From assembly GCF_947172395.1 (NCBI RefSeq), contig NC_069083.1, forward strand, positions 17,578,501 to 17,642,500: a DNA stretch of 64,000 nt, given 5' to 3'. The stretch comes from Bicyclus anynana (Eukaryota > Arthropoda > Insecta > Lepidoptera > Nymphalidae). This document shows, piece after piece, positions 12,936 to 22,504 of the stretch. A model generated the notes under the pieces. That model had not been told where the DNA came from. It searched no databases and saw nothing but the letters and a program-made list of their open reading frames with translations. Numbering within the stretch: the stretch's first letter is position 1; each line of letters opens with the position of its first letter. Position numbers and translations under genes: made by a program.

Positions 12936-13077
12936 ATTTTATTTTATGTTAATATAAGCCTTTATTTCATTTTTGTGTTGTTCTTTATATGCCCTGTGAA
13001 GTGTTGCATTGTTTGTAGACAATTGTTGCCCACTTACCATTAGGTGAGCCATGCTCGATTCGTTAATTATTATTGCC

Positions 13078-13216
13078 GACTCTTCTCAGCAGAACCTGCT
13101 TTCCGAACCGGTGAGACTTTAAAAATAGTCAAATATGATTTTTTTTTTTGATGAACTTGAATTTTTAAAAATATCTTAAAAAACTAAGCCTACTTGAAAT
13201 AAATGAATTTTGAAAG
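13078..13216 (+). mobile_element. Non-LTR LINE 3'UTR fragment
   Basis: TCTTCTCAGCAGAACCTGC, TTTCCGAACCGGTG and GCCTACTTGAAATAAATGAATTTTG match the tail of the LINE fragment at 31798-32383. Only the UTR is present. Confidence 0.65.
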
Positions 13217-13358
13217 AAAACTTCTAACGATTTTAAAATATTTAGTAAGATTGTATACTATTCTATCCTATTCCACCAATAGAGGTAGGACTAGATTTAC
13301 AATAAAAAATTAAAAATACCAACAAAGTAGTTAGATGAACAAATAGACAAAAATTTTT

Positions 13359-13705
13359 GACGGCCTCCGTGGCGCAGTGGTATGCGCGGTGGATATACAA
13401 GACGGAGGTCCTGGGTTCGATCCCCGGCTGGGCAGACTGAGATTTTCTTAATTTGTCCAGGTCTGGCTGGTGGCAGGCTTCGGCCTAGTTAGTTCGGTGG
13501 CTAGTTACCACCCTACCGACAAAGACGTACCGCCAAGCGATTTCGCGTTCCGGTAGGATGTCGTGTAGAAACCAAAAGGGGTGTGGATTTTCATCCTCCT
13601 CTTAACAAGTTAGCCCGCTTCCAACTTAGATTGCATCGTCACTTACCATCAGGTGAGATTGCAGTCAAGGGCTTACTTGTAAAGAATAAAATTAAAAAAA
13701 AAAAA
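13359..13705 (+). repeat. tRNA-derived SINE (family 1), best-preserved copy
   Basis: Starts GACGGCCTCCGTGGCGCAGT (A box TGGCGCAGTGG), B box GGTTCGATCCC at about 13414-13424, body with CCAGGTCTGGCTGGTGGCAG and ACCACCCTACCGACAAAGAC, A-rich tail ending about 13705. It includes a small TAGTTAGTTCGG duplication near 13490. Confidence 0.92.
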
Positions 13706-14254
13706 CATTTCGACTGTAAATTCGCGCTTCCCTGCTTTTTTCTATTCGCTTTTATTACTGTATTTTAGGCGTATTATGCAACATTTGAGCTTTGTTTCAT
13801 CAAGGTCAAATGTAAGGACAAAAACTATTAAATATAATAATAACACCATCATTTGAGAACAGGTCTCGCTCACTAAACTGGTTAATTCACGGCAATTTTC
13901 TACACGTGTCAGGCCTCTGATTGACGGACAACATATTCTATTAATACGTGTAGGTATAAAGAAACCCGTATGCAAAATTTCAAGGTCATTGCCCAGGTAG
14001 TTTGGCCAGAATACCTAAAGAGTACCTAAAGGTCACGTCACAGGCCACGTTTGGGTGTGCTTGATAGTTACCTACATTCATGTAATCGATGCATAGTCTA
14101 TGTAAAATAACCCGTATGAAAAAGGGAATGACCATTTTCTGCCCTGGCCTACCCTAACCACCCGGCAGTTTACTTATATCTAAAAAAAAATCTTGATAAA
14201 TGCGTTAATAATAAAATCATTACCTACTTTATCAAAAATAGTTTGCTACAACGT

Positions 14255-14445
14255 TTTTTTTTTCAAGACACATACCTAGGTTCCCGGAGCCTCTCCCGGA
14301 GAAGTTCTCCGGGAAACCAGGTATACCCTCTGTAAAAAAGTACATGGAGATAATAATGAGTTTTTTTCTTCAAGAAACATACCTGGGTTCCCGGAGCCTC
14401 TCCCGGAGAAGTTTTCCGGGAACCCAGGTGTACATGGAGATGATA
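14255..14445. repeat. Tandem pair of CCCGGAG hairpins
   Basis: Two units about 106 bp apart each contain T-rich sequence, CAAGA(C/A)ACATACCT, a stem of TTCCCGGA pairing with TCCGGGAA around CTCTCCCGG, and GTACATGGAGAT(A/G)ATAAT. Stems are at 14274-14322 and 14381-14429. The second stem is the more perfect. Confidence 0.8.
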
Positions 14446-14577
14446 ATATGATGTATAAATAAAGATCTGGTTAAATAATTGGCTTAATTAAAGACCAGTG
14501 GGCATTACCCTTTTCAAGGTCATATATCCTAAGTAGTTTGGTTGTGCTTGATATTTCCTTTCATATATTAGTGTATA

Positions 14578-14768
14578 GAGCCGTGATCCGGAGGGCGTAG
14601 ATTCGAATACGGTCCGGGGCATGCACCAACTTTTCAGTTAAGTGCATTTTAAGAAATAAAACATCACACATCTGACTGTGATGGAAAAAAAATCGTGAAG
14701 AACCTGTATATCTGAGAATTTCCTTAATTCTCTACGTGTGTGAAGTCTGCTAATCCGCATTGAGCCAG
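14578..14768 (+). repeat. SINE family 2 (tRNA-like head), partial head
   Basis: AGCCGTGATCCGGAGGGCGT, ATTCGAATACGGTCC (B-box-like) and CACCAACTTTTCAGTTAAGT are followed by AAGAAATAAA and TTCTCTACGTGTGTGAAGTC. Same family, opposite orientation, as 17553-17822; the A-box part is deleted. Confidence 0.75.
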
Positions 14769-14995
14769 GCTATGAGTTTGTCAATGTATCACCGTACTCG
14801 TATTATGACGGAAACGCGATTCGATTATCTACTTCGGAGAAATCGTGAGGTGTCTGCTATTATAAAATCTAAGTGTTTTGAGAATTTTCCCTTCCCGAAG
14901 CCTAGAGGGCACGAAATAAAAAACAATGGTGATTGTATAAATTTAAAGTAAATGTTGACTATACTTGTTCCAGGACCGACGAGCAAGGCATCGGC

Positions 14996-15133
14996 ATGAA
15001 GATCTACCAGGGGGTCATGATGACGCTGGAGGTACTGGTGCTCATCGTGAAGATGTACGCCACCTGGTTCCACTGCATCTACAAATTCTTCGTGCCCCCC
15101 GAGCCGAAGAGTGTGAAGGGGGAAATTGTTCTT
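14996..15133 (+). CDS. SDR coding exon 1 (start codon, membrane anchor)
   Basis: Encodes residues 1-46, beginning MKIYQGVMMTLEVLVLIVKM and ending GEIVL, the first beta strand of the Rossmann fold; donor gtaaga at 15134. The ATG at 14996 is the first in this frame within the exon. A good acceptor (ttgttccag) ends at 14973, so the spliced exon probably starts at 14974 and an upstream 5'UTR exon, not identified, is expected in the first 14.9 kb or further left. GC content and third-position G/C are high compared with the AT-rich flanks. Confidence 0.88.
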
Positions 15134-18100
15134 GTAAGATCATATTTTTATCTACAGTAGAAAATTCGAATTAGAAACGACCTTCACCCATCTATAGCTA
15201 TAATTAATTAATGTAATTGAGGCTCAATAGATACGCGTTTTACGGGCCCGCGTCAGTACAGGTTCGATTCGATTCTCGTCGCGTTGGCCTATGGTCGTTA
15301 CCTCTTCAAGTTATCTTTACGTCTAACTGCTTTTTTTTTCATTAAGGGCGCCTCCTCTGAGATTCGGACCTCGGCTTAAAGGGTAATTCTGGAAGGGTGT
15401 TGTTTCGGGTCAGTCCAAGCGCCCCCGAGATCGTGGGTTAAAAAGGTTACCTCAGATATCGGGGACCTCGTCTTCGACGGCGAAGACTCTGTGTAGCTTG
15501 TGTTTGTGTTGCCTAGGAAGCATTCTCGGACGTCTTGTCATCGTCAGAATCGTAAAGGAGGCGTTTTGGGCATCTAGATCTACAATCAAGTGTGTAGTTT
15601 CAAGCCTCAACCATTAGTTGGCCGGGGTGGGTGGCGGCTCTCTCAAACCAAGTTTATGAGAGCGGCTTATTGATGAGAATGGGGAATAAACGTCAAAGAA
15701 CAATATTTTCGATGTATGAGTTTGCCTCGCCCCCTAAAAAGAACAATTATATTGAAGAGACAAACAATTATGTTGGTGAATTATAATGCGATGCATCTTT
15801 GTAGTTCTCTATGGTTGTTAATGATGACGATAAATTTTCCTTTTAATTTTATGTATTTTATTACTGTGTAAGATAAAGTTACATGTCAATAAAATAGCCA
15901 ATGCTAATGCGAGATATCGTAAAATAACAGCATTAATTTTATGAAGTGAATCATTATGGCAACTTATATTTAATGACCAAGCGCAATGAGTTGCGATCCC
16001 GAGTCCTGACATCAGAAACCGAGGTCGTGGGTTCGATTCCCAACCACTATCAACAACAACATACACAATAACTGGAATATGTCAGTACCTACCCACAAGC
16101 TCGGCTGGGCAACATTCGGGAAACTCCGCGAAATCTTTTCGTCAAAAATTCCTCAGTGCCTGAAGACGAAGGCCTTATAAGAAGGCTAAAGTCACTCAGC
16201 GGGTGATGGAGCGAGCTATGCTCTGTTTCTCTGTGTGATCGAATCAGAAATGAGGAGATCCATAATCGAATCACTGAGTCAGTGTCGAAGCTCAGCGAGT
16301 CGCGAAGCTGAAAAGGCAATGGTAGTACGATGAGCCTATGGACGATGAGGTCCCAAGGTGCTGGAATGGCGACCCTGCACCGGAAAGTGCAATATTGGTC
16401 GACCCCCCACTAGGTCGACCGATGATATCAAGCGGGTTGGGAGACTGGATGCTAGCGACTCGAGACCGTTGTGCTTGGAAGTCCAAGCAAGAGGCCTATG
16501 TCCAGCAGTAGATCGTCCATCGGCTTATAATGATGACCTACCTACAATAATGTGGCCCTTATTATCGTAAAACTAGAGTTCTTATTGCTTAGTCTATCTA
16601 TTCCTTTGGGAATAGTATTCATACTTTGGCGCCCATTGTCCTTTAAGAATAACTTAGTTCTTTTTAAGTATTTTTTTTATTATATGACAAGTTAGTCCTT
16701 GACTGCGATCTCACCTGATATTAAGTGACGAGAATAAGATGGAAGCGGGCTCATTTGAGGTAGAAGAGGTAAAGTTCATTCTACTCATATCTCTGACCGA
16801 CCGTGAGCCGGATATGGGTTGTTAATGAAAACTACTGAACAACTTGAGAAATTCCTTGTCCTTCTAGAAGTCGGTTAAAAATGTGTTTATTTGAATGAAT
16901 TGTTTGACTACTGTCTCCAGATCACGGGCGCGGGTCACGGCATGGGGCGGGAGATGGCGCTACGGTTCGCCAAGCTCGGCAGCGTCATCGTCTGCGTGGA
17001 CATCAACCAGAGCGGCAACCAGGAGACTGTCGACATCATCAAGGAGGCCAAGGGGAAAGCGCATAGCTATTTGTAAGTTACGATCCCAAGCTTATTTACA
17101 GTTAGTTACCTACTGAGTGTTACAAGTTCCTCACTATTTTATTGTAGAGGGGAGGTATTGTTATAAATAAGAGGGTATTTGATGACTTGAGCTCAGTTGT
17201 TTGTTAGGCAGCGTAGACACCGTCACGCTGCCAGTCGCGTTAGTGATTTTGTGCAATAATTTTTTGTGTTTATAAGAAATGTCAATGTCACAAGTTCCTG
17301 TATTATGGAACTAATGATGACTATGACGATGATGATGATATAAACAAATCATTGTTGTCCACAGATGTGATGTGACCAGTCGCGACGCCATCAACGAGAT
17401 GGCCGACAAGATCCGCAAGGAAGTGGGCGAGGTGAGCATCCTGGTGAACAACGCGGGGGTGATGCCCTGCAAGCCCTTGCTGCAGACAGGAGAGAAGGAG
17501 ATACGCGTCGCCTTTGAAGTCAACTGCCTGGCACATCTCTGGGTAAGCAAAGATCATCATTATCAACCTATATTCGACTCACTGAGCGCGAGTCTCCTCT
17601 CAGAATGAGAGAGGTTGTCCCAATACACGCAGAGAATTAAGAAAATTCTCCGGTATGCAGGTTTCCTTACGATGTTTTTCCTTCGCCGTTTGAGACACGT
17701 GATATTTAATTTCTTAAAATGCACACAACTGAAAAGTTGGAGGTGCATGCCCCGGACCGGATTCAAACTCACACCCTCCGGAATCGGAGGCAGAGGTCCT
17801 ATCCACAGGCTATCACGGCTCTAAGCGAAGATAATGAAATGAAATGAAAATACTCTTTAAGAGTGAAGAGAAATAGACAAATTGTCATCCAATGGCGGCG
17901 GAGCTGTTCCAGTCCCATCTCTTTCTTACTAACGCAATAAAAGAGGTAGCGGTATTCCTGGTTGCATCGCTATTGGTTGAACGTTTCCAAACCAGCCCCC
18001 CTAGCCAAGTGGCACGTCGATTCTCTTTCTACGATCGCTAACGCTAATAATAAATAACGCGATCGAAAACTAGAAAGATGTATGGAAATGACATTTGCTA

Positions 18101-21100
18101 TCGACAGGTCACGTGATCAAAATCTTTCATTCCCATAGAATGATTTACGGCAGGGCCGTAGCTATCACCGTATAAGCCGTATCAATGATACGGGGTTCGA
18201 CAAATCTTACTAAGTTACTGCGTACTACGCACTAGAGAAGTTGTTCTAGAGTCTAGAACTTCTCTAGAGTCTAGAGTCTAGAACTTCTCTAGTGTGTTCT
18301 CTAGTACGCAGTAACTCTTGTGACAATAAATGTTGTGACATGATTTTTGTCTAGAATCTAGACAAAAATCATATCACAACATAAATACCTTGAAATATTT
18401 GCTATTTCCTGAAATTAGACACGTATTTATAACTTCAAACTCTATTCACTCATGTGAGACGTATAGGTATACTAGTGATACTTTGTCTTTTCTGATAGAT
18501 AGATAGTGACACAAAACGATTTGTGCCTCTATTTCGTGAAGCAAATACTTCAATCGGTCAGTCCTTGCTCCGACTCTTCTATGTTGTGATTTGATTTTTG
18601 TCTAGATTCTAGACATAATATGTTGTAATATGATTTTTGTCTAGATTCTAGACAAAAATCATGTCACAACATTTATTGTCACAAGAGTTACTGCGTACTA
18701 GAGAACACACTAGAGAAGTTGTACACAGTATCACTAGTATACCGTTACGTCTCACATGAGTGAAATAACGTTTGAAGTTATAAATACGTGTCTAATTGCA
18801 GGAAATAGCAAATATTTCAAGGTTAAGAAAAATGCCATAATCTTCCATAACGAGCTAGTAGGAATTTTGTGTTAACAATATCGTATACGATATAATTATA
18901 GGCATCGACCGGTTGATCATTTATACTCGTATCTCTAGCCTGTGGTTACATTACATGATACGACGAACGTGTACGACTGATTAGCAATCTCATTTCAATG
19001 CTATGCTAGCTAATGTATGTAACTGTGTAGGTATTTGTTATTTATATATTCTAACTGACCATTATGACTGACAGACGGTTTTTATCTATTAACAGCTATA
19101 ATTTCTAGAATAATATCTGTAATACCTTTCATGTTAGGTTCTAGAATATTATTTAGTATATAATTTACCTATGCAATATAACATTTCATTTAATGAGCTT
19201 TACTGCGTTTGACTAACTCTTATTGTGCACAAGTTCTTACAGTGGAGTTCATAGACGCTGTGGGAGTGCCCCCAGAACATCGTTCACCCGCTAAGTGTCG
19301 AACTTAAATTTTATGCTTTTGAGAATTCGACACTCAGCGGGTGATGGTCCCCTGGGGATGCCCCAGCTACGTCTATGAATTCCACTGTTAGAGTTTTGTA
19401 ATACTACCTTTGTGCCTTGGTAAAGTACACAACCGTCGGTCATGCGCCAGTTCTCTGCTAATAAAGTCGATGTATCGTCCCATATTACATCAAGAACGGA
19501 GCAATAGTGTTTGGAACTATAGCTTAATAAATATTTAGATAAAGGTATTTCTTACATAGCTAGGGGACAGTTGTGAAAAATTTGGTCTAAATTTAGCAAT
19601 TAGTTGAAAACTTACGCATATGTATAATTTTGGTCTTATAAAATACTTATAAATATTCCAAGCATGGGTATTTCCATCGCCCGCTTAGTAAATCTGAGCT
19701 TTATTATGAGGCTCATTGTTAAGATCCCTGGCATAAAATAAACTCGTCGGTGACTATTTGACCTCACAATATAGTATTAACTAGCGAAAGCCCGCGACTT
19801 CGTAAATATGGATTTCATTTTTTAACAAAGTCCACGGGATCCATGAATTTTTCCGGGATAAAAAACCTATAGGTTGCTAAATAACCTCCTCCGAAGGAAA
19901 AGAATCCCATCAAAATCCGCTCAGACAGAAAGACATATAAAATTTTTGAAAAAGCTTGTTTGTTTGTGTTTTGGCATGTTGTAATCACTTGAGCAAAACA
20001 CAGTTATCTTGAAATCACAGACCAACAGTTTTATTTATACCTATGTATTGATCTAGGTATTTATAATTTCATTTACACCAAAATATTGCACTTTCAGATG
20101 CTTCAAGCTTTCCTCCCCGCGATGATGGAGCGTAATCACGGGCATATCGTCGCCATGTCGTCTATGGCCGGGGTCATTGGCCTGCGGAACCTGGTCCCGT
20201 ACTGCGGCACCAAGTTCGCCGTCAGAGGGATGATGGAGGCCGTGCACGAGGAGTTGAGGGAAGATCCACGAAACTTTAGCGGAGTAAGTCGAATTCGAAG
20301 TATATAATGTACATCGTTAGCTGAAATTCCTAGTCAAATACCCGCAAGCGGATACCATTCATCATCTTTCGATATTATAACTTGCGAATGAGCCTGACCT
20401 GCATGAGTTTATCTTTTAGATGATTTTAGGTCTTCAAAGTAGTCTGTGAGATTACTTCATTCACAGTTTATTTTAAATGTTAATTTGTCTTAATCAATTT
20501 GGTTTCGGTCTTTTTAATGCGTTACTTTTTCGGGTTTTTAATTTCTCCTATCAATGACATGGCAGTCGGTTTAAAACTAAAAATATTTTAACTGTTGAGC
20601 TTTTGATTGGTCGCGTACTTTTCCTAAAACAAACCAAGTAACCTTATTCAGCACATTATAAAGGATTCCTCTCCTCTACAAGTACAATATCTTCCAGATC
20701 AAGTTGACCTGCATCTGCCCATACATCGTGGACACAGGGCTGTGCAAGAACCCCAAGATAAAGTTCCCATCGCTGATGAAGATCCTGTCGCCGCAGGAGG
20801 CTGTGGAGCATATTGTCGACGCGGTGCGGCGGGAGTACCACGAGATCACCATACCCAGCTCTCTTTACTATATCAACCAGGTAAGCTTTTAATAATCTAT
20901 TAAAGCGAGCGTTTCTTCATTATAATAATATGTAAAAGTTTTACATATTATAATGAAACGCTTGCTGAAATCAATAATCACTCATAATTCTGTTCCTTCA
21001 GTTATATTCCTTAAGCGTGATAACCTCCACTCCATCTCCACAATCATTACGGTGTGACGCCATCTTGCCCTATCTCCGGCTACAAAGAGCATCGTAGACC

Positions 21101-21849
21101 GTGGCTCTGCAAGCTTATCTTTGACGTATGTTACTTGATGTATACGAAATTCTGATTCTATGTAACAAATGTCATGCGGTGCATACTAACAACCCTTCGT
21201 AGATATCATACATAAGGTAAATGATATTTAGTTAGTACTGTTGATATGAAGTTTATTTGAATAGGTTGTTAATAATGATCAAATTAGTGAATAGACCAGC
21301 TGGTCAGACGTATCCTGCAGATCATAAGGTACACGTCTCAACCCTAAAAAGGAAAGGTAGAAGATATGCAAACAAAACCTTTGAGTTTAATCTTCGTCTA
21401 GCGAAACTAATAACATGCCATTCTTGACCGTTCCATTTCTCCTACGTACTTCTAGTTCACTGGAGCCGTTGTCTCGCTGAATCCAGAGGTAAACGAATTC
21501 TTGCACAATCTGTAGATTTAATGCACCAATGTTATACGCATTTGTACTTGTTCAATCTATGACCATAAATTTGGTCTTCTGTTGTTAATTAAATAGCCTT
21601 GAGTCAGGTCTAAAGTTATTCAATGATCAAGGTTTTGTTCAAAAATTCGTCGAACATTCGGACATTCTTGTGCACTATAATAATCTTTATCTATTTAGGA
21701 TCCCGCAGTATTGGGGCTAGAATCAGTTGTACGATGAGATTATTATTAACATTATAAACTATTCACATTTTCAGATGTTCCGGGTGTTCCCACGGTCAGT
21801 TCCTCTTCACATCAAAGACTTCCTTGACTCCGGGCTGGAGGCGCAGTGA
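14996..21849 (+). CDS. Short-chain dehydrogenase/reductase, SDR16C / epidermal retinol dehydrogenase 2-like (whole gene, six coding exons)
   Basis: Joining 14996-15133, 16921-17072, 17365-17542, 20098-20283, 20698-20880 and 21775-21849 gives one uninterrupted 303-residue frame; every junction is GT-AG and in phase. Seen: hydrophobic N-terminal segment (residues about 7-32), TGAGHGMG cofactor loop (48-55), VDIN after beta-2 (Asp73, which in this family favours NAD(H)), NNAG (125-128), catalytic Asn150, Ser178, Tyr191 and Lys195 in YCGTK. The length fits the family (about 300). Known: SDR16C/17-beta-HSD11-type enzymes are anchored in the ER or lipid-droplet membrane and oxidise or reduce retinoids, sterols or other lipids. 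Inferred: same role here; the exact substrate cannot be read from sequence. It converges with the ORP gene, whose stop lies 7.8 kb away on the other strand. The wider SDR family assignment is very safe, the subfamily likely. Confidence 0.93.
16089..16540 (+). mobile_element. RTE-type LINE, C-terminal RT region, degenerate
   Basis: Broken frames read KLGWATFGKLREIF, then an RIRNEEI-like stretch, LEWRPCTGKCNIGRPPTRST and DDIKRVG, as in lepidopteran RTE elements near the end of the endonuclease/reverse transcriptase protein. It ends in the CAGCAGTAGATCGTCCATCG segment. Several frameshifts and stops; dead. Confidence 0.8.
16671..16760 (-). repeat. SINE family 1, tail fragment
   Basis: T-rich run then GACAAGTTAGTCCTTGACTG, ATCTCACCTGATATTAAGTG and GATGGAAGCGGGCTCA, the 3' half of the family on the minus strand. 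Confidence 0.75.
16921..17072 (+). CDS. SDR coding exon 2 (cofactor-binding loop)
   Basis: 152 bp, acceptor ctgtctccag, donor gtaagt. Encodes ITGAGHGMGREMALRFAKLG and on to KGKAHSY; ends with two bases (TT) of a Leu codon completed by the first base of exon 3. Contains TGxxxGxG and the VDIN acidic residue that contacts the adenine ribose of NAD. Confidence 0.94.
17365..17542 (+). CDS. SDR coding exon 3 (NNAG motif)
   Basis: 178 bp, acceptor gttgtccacag, donor gtaagc. Encodes CDVTSRDAINEMADKIRKEV then GEVSILVNNAG and EVNCLAHLW. NNAG stabilises the central beta sheet, and Asn in EVN is the fourth catalytic-tetrad residue. A SINE begins only about 10 bases after the donor site. Confidence 0.94.
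17553..17822 (-). repeat. SINE family 2 (tRNA-derived), near-complete
   Basis: On the minus strand: AGAGCCGTGATAGCCTGTGG, a CCTCCGATTCCGG segment, a B-box-like GTTTGAATCCGGTCCGGGGC, CAACTTTTCAGTTGTGTGCA, then TTTCTTAATTCTCTGCGTG and the ATGATGAT end. It lies in SDR intron 3, just downstream of the exon 3 donor. Confidence 0.82.
17991..18115 (+). repeat. Dispersed repeat shared with 54033-54190
   Basis: CCAGCCCCCCTAGCCAAGTG, GGCACGTCGATTCTCTTTCT, GAAAACTAGAAAGATGTATG and GAATGACATTTGCTATCGAC-like blocks occur in both. Here an ATAATAAATAA stretch interrupts the pattern. Non-coding, class unknown. Confidence 0.75.
18152..18826. mobile_element. hAT-like left end followed by a complex inverted-repeat element
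   Basis: CAGGGCCGTAGCTATCACCG at 18152 matches the hAT-like MITE end found elsewhere in the window. From 18214 it runs into palindromes rich in TCTAGAGTCTAGA. Block A (18281-18352) is inverted at 18651-18722, block B (18386-18481) is inverted at 18728-18826, in the order A-B-A'-B'. Confidence 0.75.
19240..19387. mobile_element. Palindromic MITE with TTA target duplication (Harbinger-like)
   Basis: Terminal inverted repeats CAGTGG(A/G)(A/G)TTCATAGACG, near-complete internal palindrome (CACCCGCT(A/G)AGTGTCGAA against its complement) and TTA on both sides (19237-19239, 19388-19390). A 3-bp TWA duplication is typical of PIF/Harbinger transposons. No coding content. Confidence 0.75.
19782..19965 (+). 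repeat. Lepidopteran dispersed repeat (GACTTCG type)
   Basis: Starts ACTAGCGAAAGCCCGCGACT, then CACGGGATCCATG, CCGGGATAAAAAACCTATAG and TCAAAATCCGCTCAGACAGA. Common short repeat, non-coding, in SDR intron 3. Confidence 0.6.
20098..20283 (+). CDS. SDR coding exon 4 (catalytic Ser-Tyr-Lys)
   Basis: 186 bp, phase 0 at both ends, acceptor cactttcag, donor gtaagt. Encodes MLQAFLPAMMERNHGHIVAM, then SSMAG and the active-site YCGTK; Ser178 and Tyr191 have the usual 13-residue spacing. The ATG that opens the exon is internal, not a start: the frame continues from exon 3. Confidence 0.95.
20698..20880 (+). CDS. SDR coding exon 5 (substrate-side region)
   Basis: 183 bp, phase 0, acceptor tatcttccag, donor gtaagc. 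Encodes IKLTCICPYIVDTGLCKNPK, matching the CP..I.TG motif after beta-6 in SDR16C proteins, then SPQEAVEHIVDAV and the PSSLYYINQ helix. This region shapes the substrate pocket in the family. Confidence 0.94.
20905..20966. repeat. AT-rich hairpin in SDR intron 5
   Basis: AGCGAGCGTTTCTTCATTAT pairs with its near-complement around a central GTAAAAGTTTTAC, giving a stem of about 30 bp with few mismatches. It could be a MITE remnant or simply a palindrome. Confidence 0.7.
21130..21315 (+). repeat. Dispersed repeat ending in AGACCAGCTGGTC
   Basis: ATTCTGATTCTATGTAACAA, ATGTCATGCGGTGC, GATATCATACATAAGG and AATAGACCAGCTGGTC recur at 43100-43262 and 48690-48800, and inverted at about 40495-40620 and 51690-51790. 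Probably one non-autonomous element family. Confidence 0.6.
21775..21849 (+). CDS. SDR coding exon 6 (C-terminus and stop)
   Basis: 75 bp, acceptor cattttcag. Encodes MFRVFPRSVPLHIKDFLDSG then LEAQ and TGA at 21847-21849. The end aligns with the C-terminal membrane-proximal stretch of RDHE2/HSD17B11-type enzymes. Confidence 0.9.
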   Translation: MFRVFPRSVPLHIKDFLDSGLEAQ

Positions 21850-22494
21850 TGTAGTATCACTTCGAGAGAACTACATCACATTACCGTATGAAATGCCTTA
21901 GTTATGGATACTCCGAGGACCAACTGCGCTGAGAGATATACTGGGTTTACATATCAATATTATTCACAATATTTACTGTACAACAATTACTTTAGATTGT
22001 AAAAATTCGCTATTAACAATGAATAATGGGTTTATTTTGCTGTTCTACGCGAAAAATTAACTAATGCAAACAGCAAAATCGCCCAGACCCCAGCAAACGT
22101 TTGTCTTATACTTTCTACAGTAAATGTTTACTTCGAAACTTCGTGAACTTTTTAATGTTTACTTGCAGGTTTTTAGCCTCGTATGCGTTGTGTTATCCAC
22201 CATCATCCATAACCACTGGATGTGTGCTTCGACATTTCCACATAGCTCCCATCATTTCAATTATCTTCGTAATTATTGTAAAAAAGCATATGGCGTAGTA
22301 ATTATGTTTTGTTGTTCATGTTTATCTGCTGATGTCCGTTCAAAATCAAACAAAATTTATTCCATATTCATTGGTGATGGTGATAATTTTGTTTTGCTAT
22401 TTTTGGGGAAAACTGCAGTAATACCTACCAAATACCTTGTAACTATGCGTAGTGTCGGATTCAGAATAATATCCTTTTATTCATTATTAACCTG

Positions 22495-22500
22495 AATAAA
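22495..22500 (+). terminator. Candidate polyadenylation signal of the SDR gene
   Basis: AATAAA 646 bases after the SDR stop codon in AT-rich sequence. It is a plausible 3' end for the transcript; other A/T-rich variants lie nearby, so the choice is tentative. Confidence 0.35.
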
Positions 22501-22504
22501 TGTA

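Larger units (their letters stand above)
15134..16920. other. SDR intron 1: transposon remains
   Basis: About 15190-15700 is moderately GC-rich and looks like retrotransposon-derived sequence that I cannot classify. About 15960-16050 has a tRNA-like segment with GTGGGTTCGATTCCCAACCA, possibly a third SINE type. The RTE fragment and a SINE tail (listed separately) follow. Confidence 0.45.

Noticed and set aside
13414..13424. Possible functional tRNA genes at the SINE heads (also 5331-5658, 50139, 17800)
   Set aside because: A and B boxes are present, but the sequences continue into long SINE bodies, recur many times and do not form a full cloverleaf with an acceptor stem.
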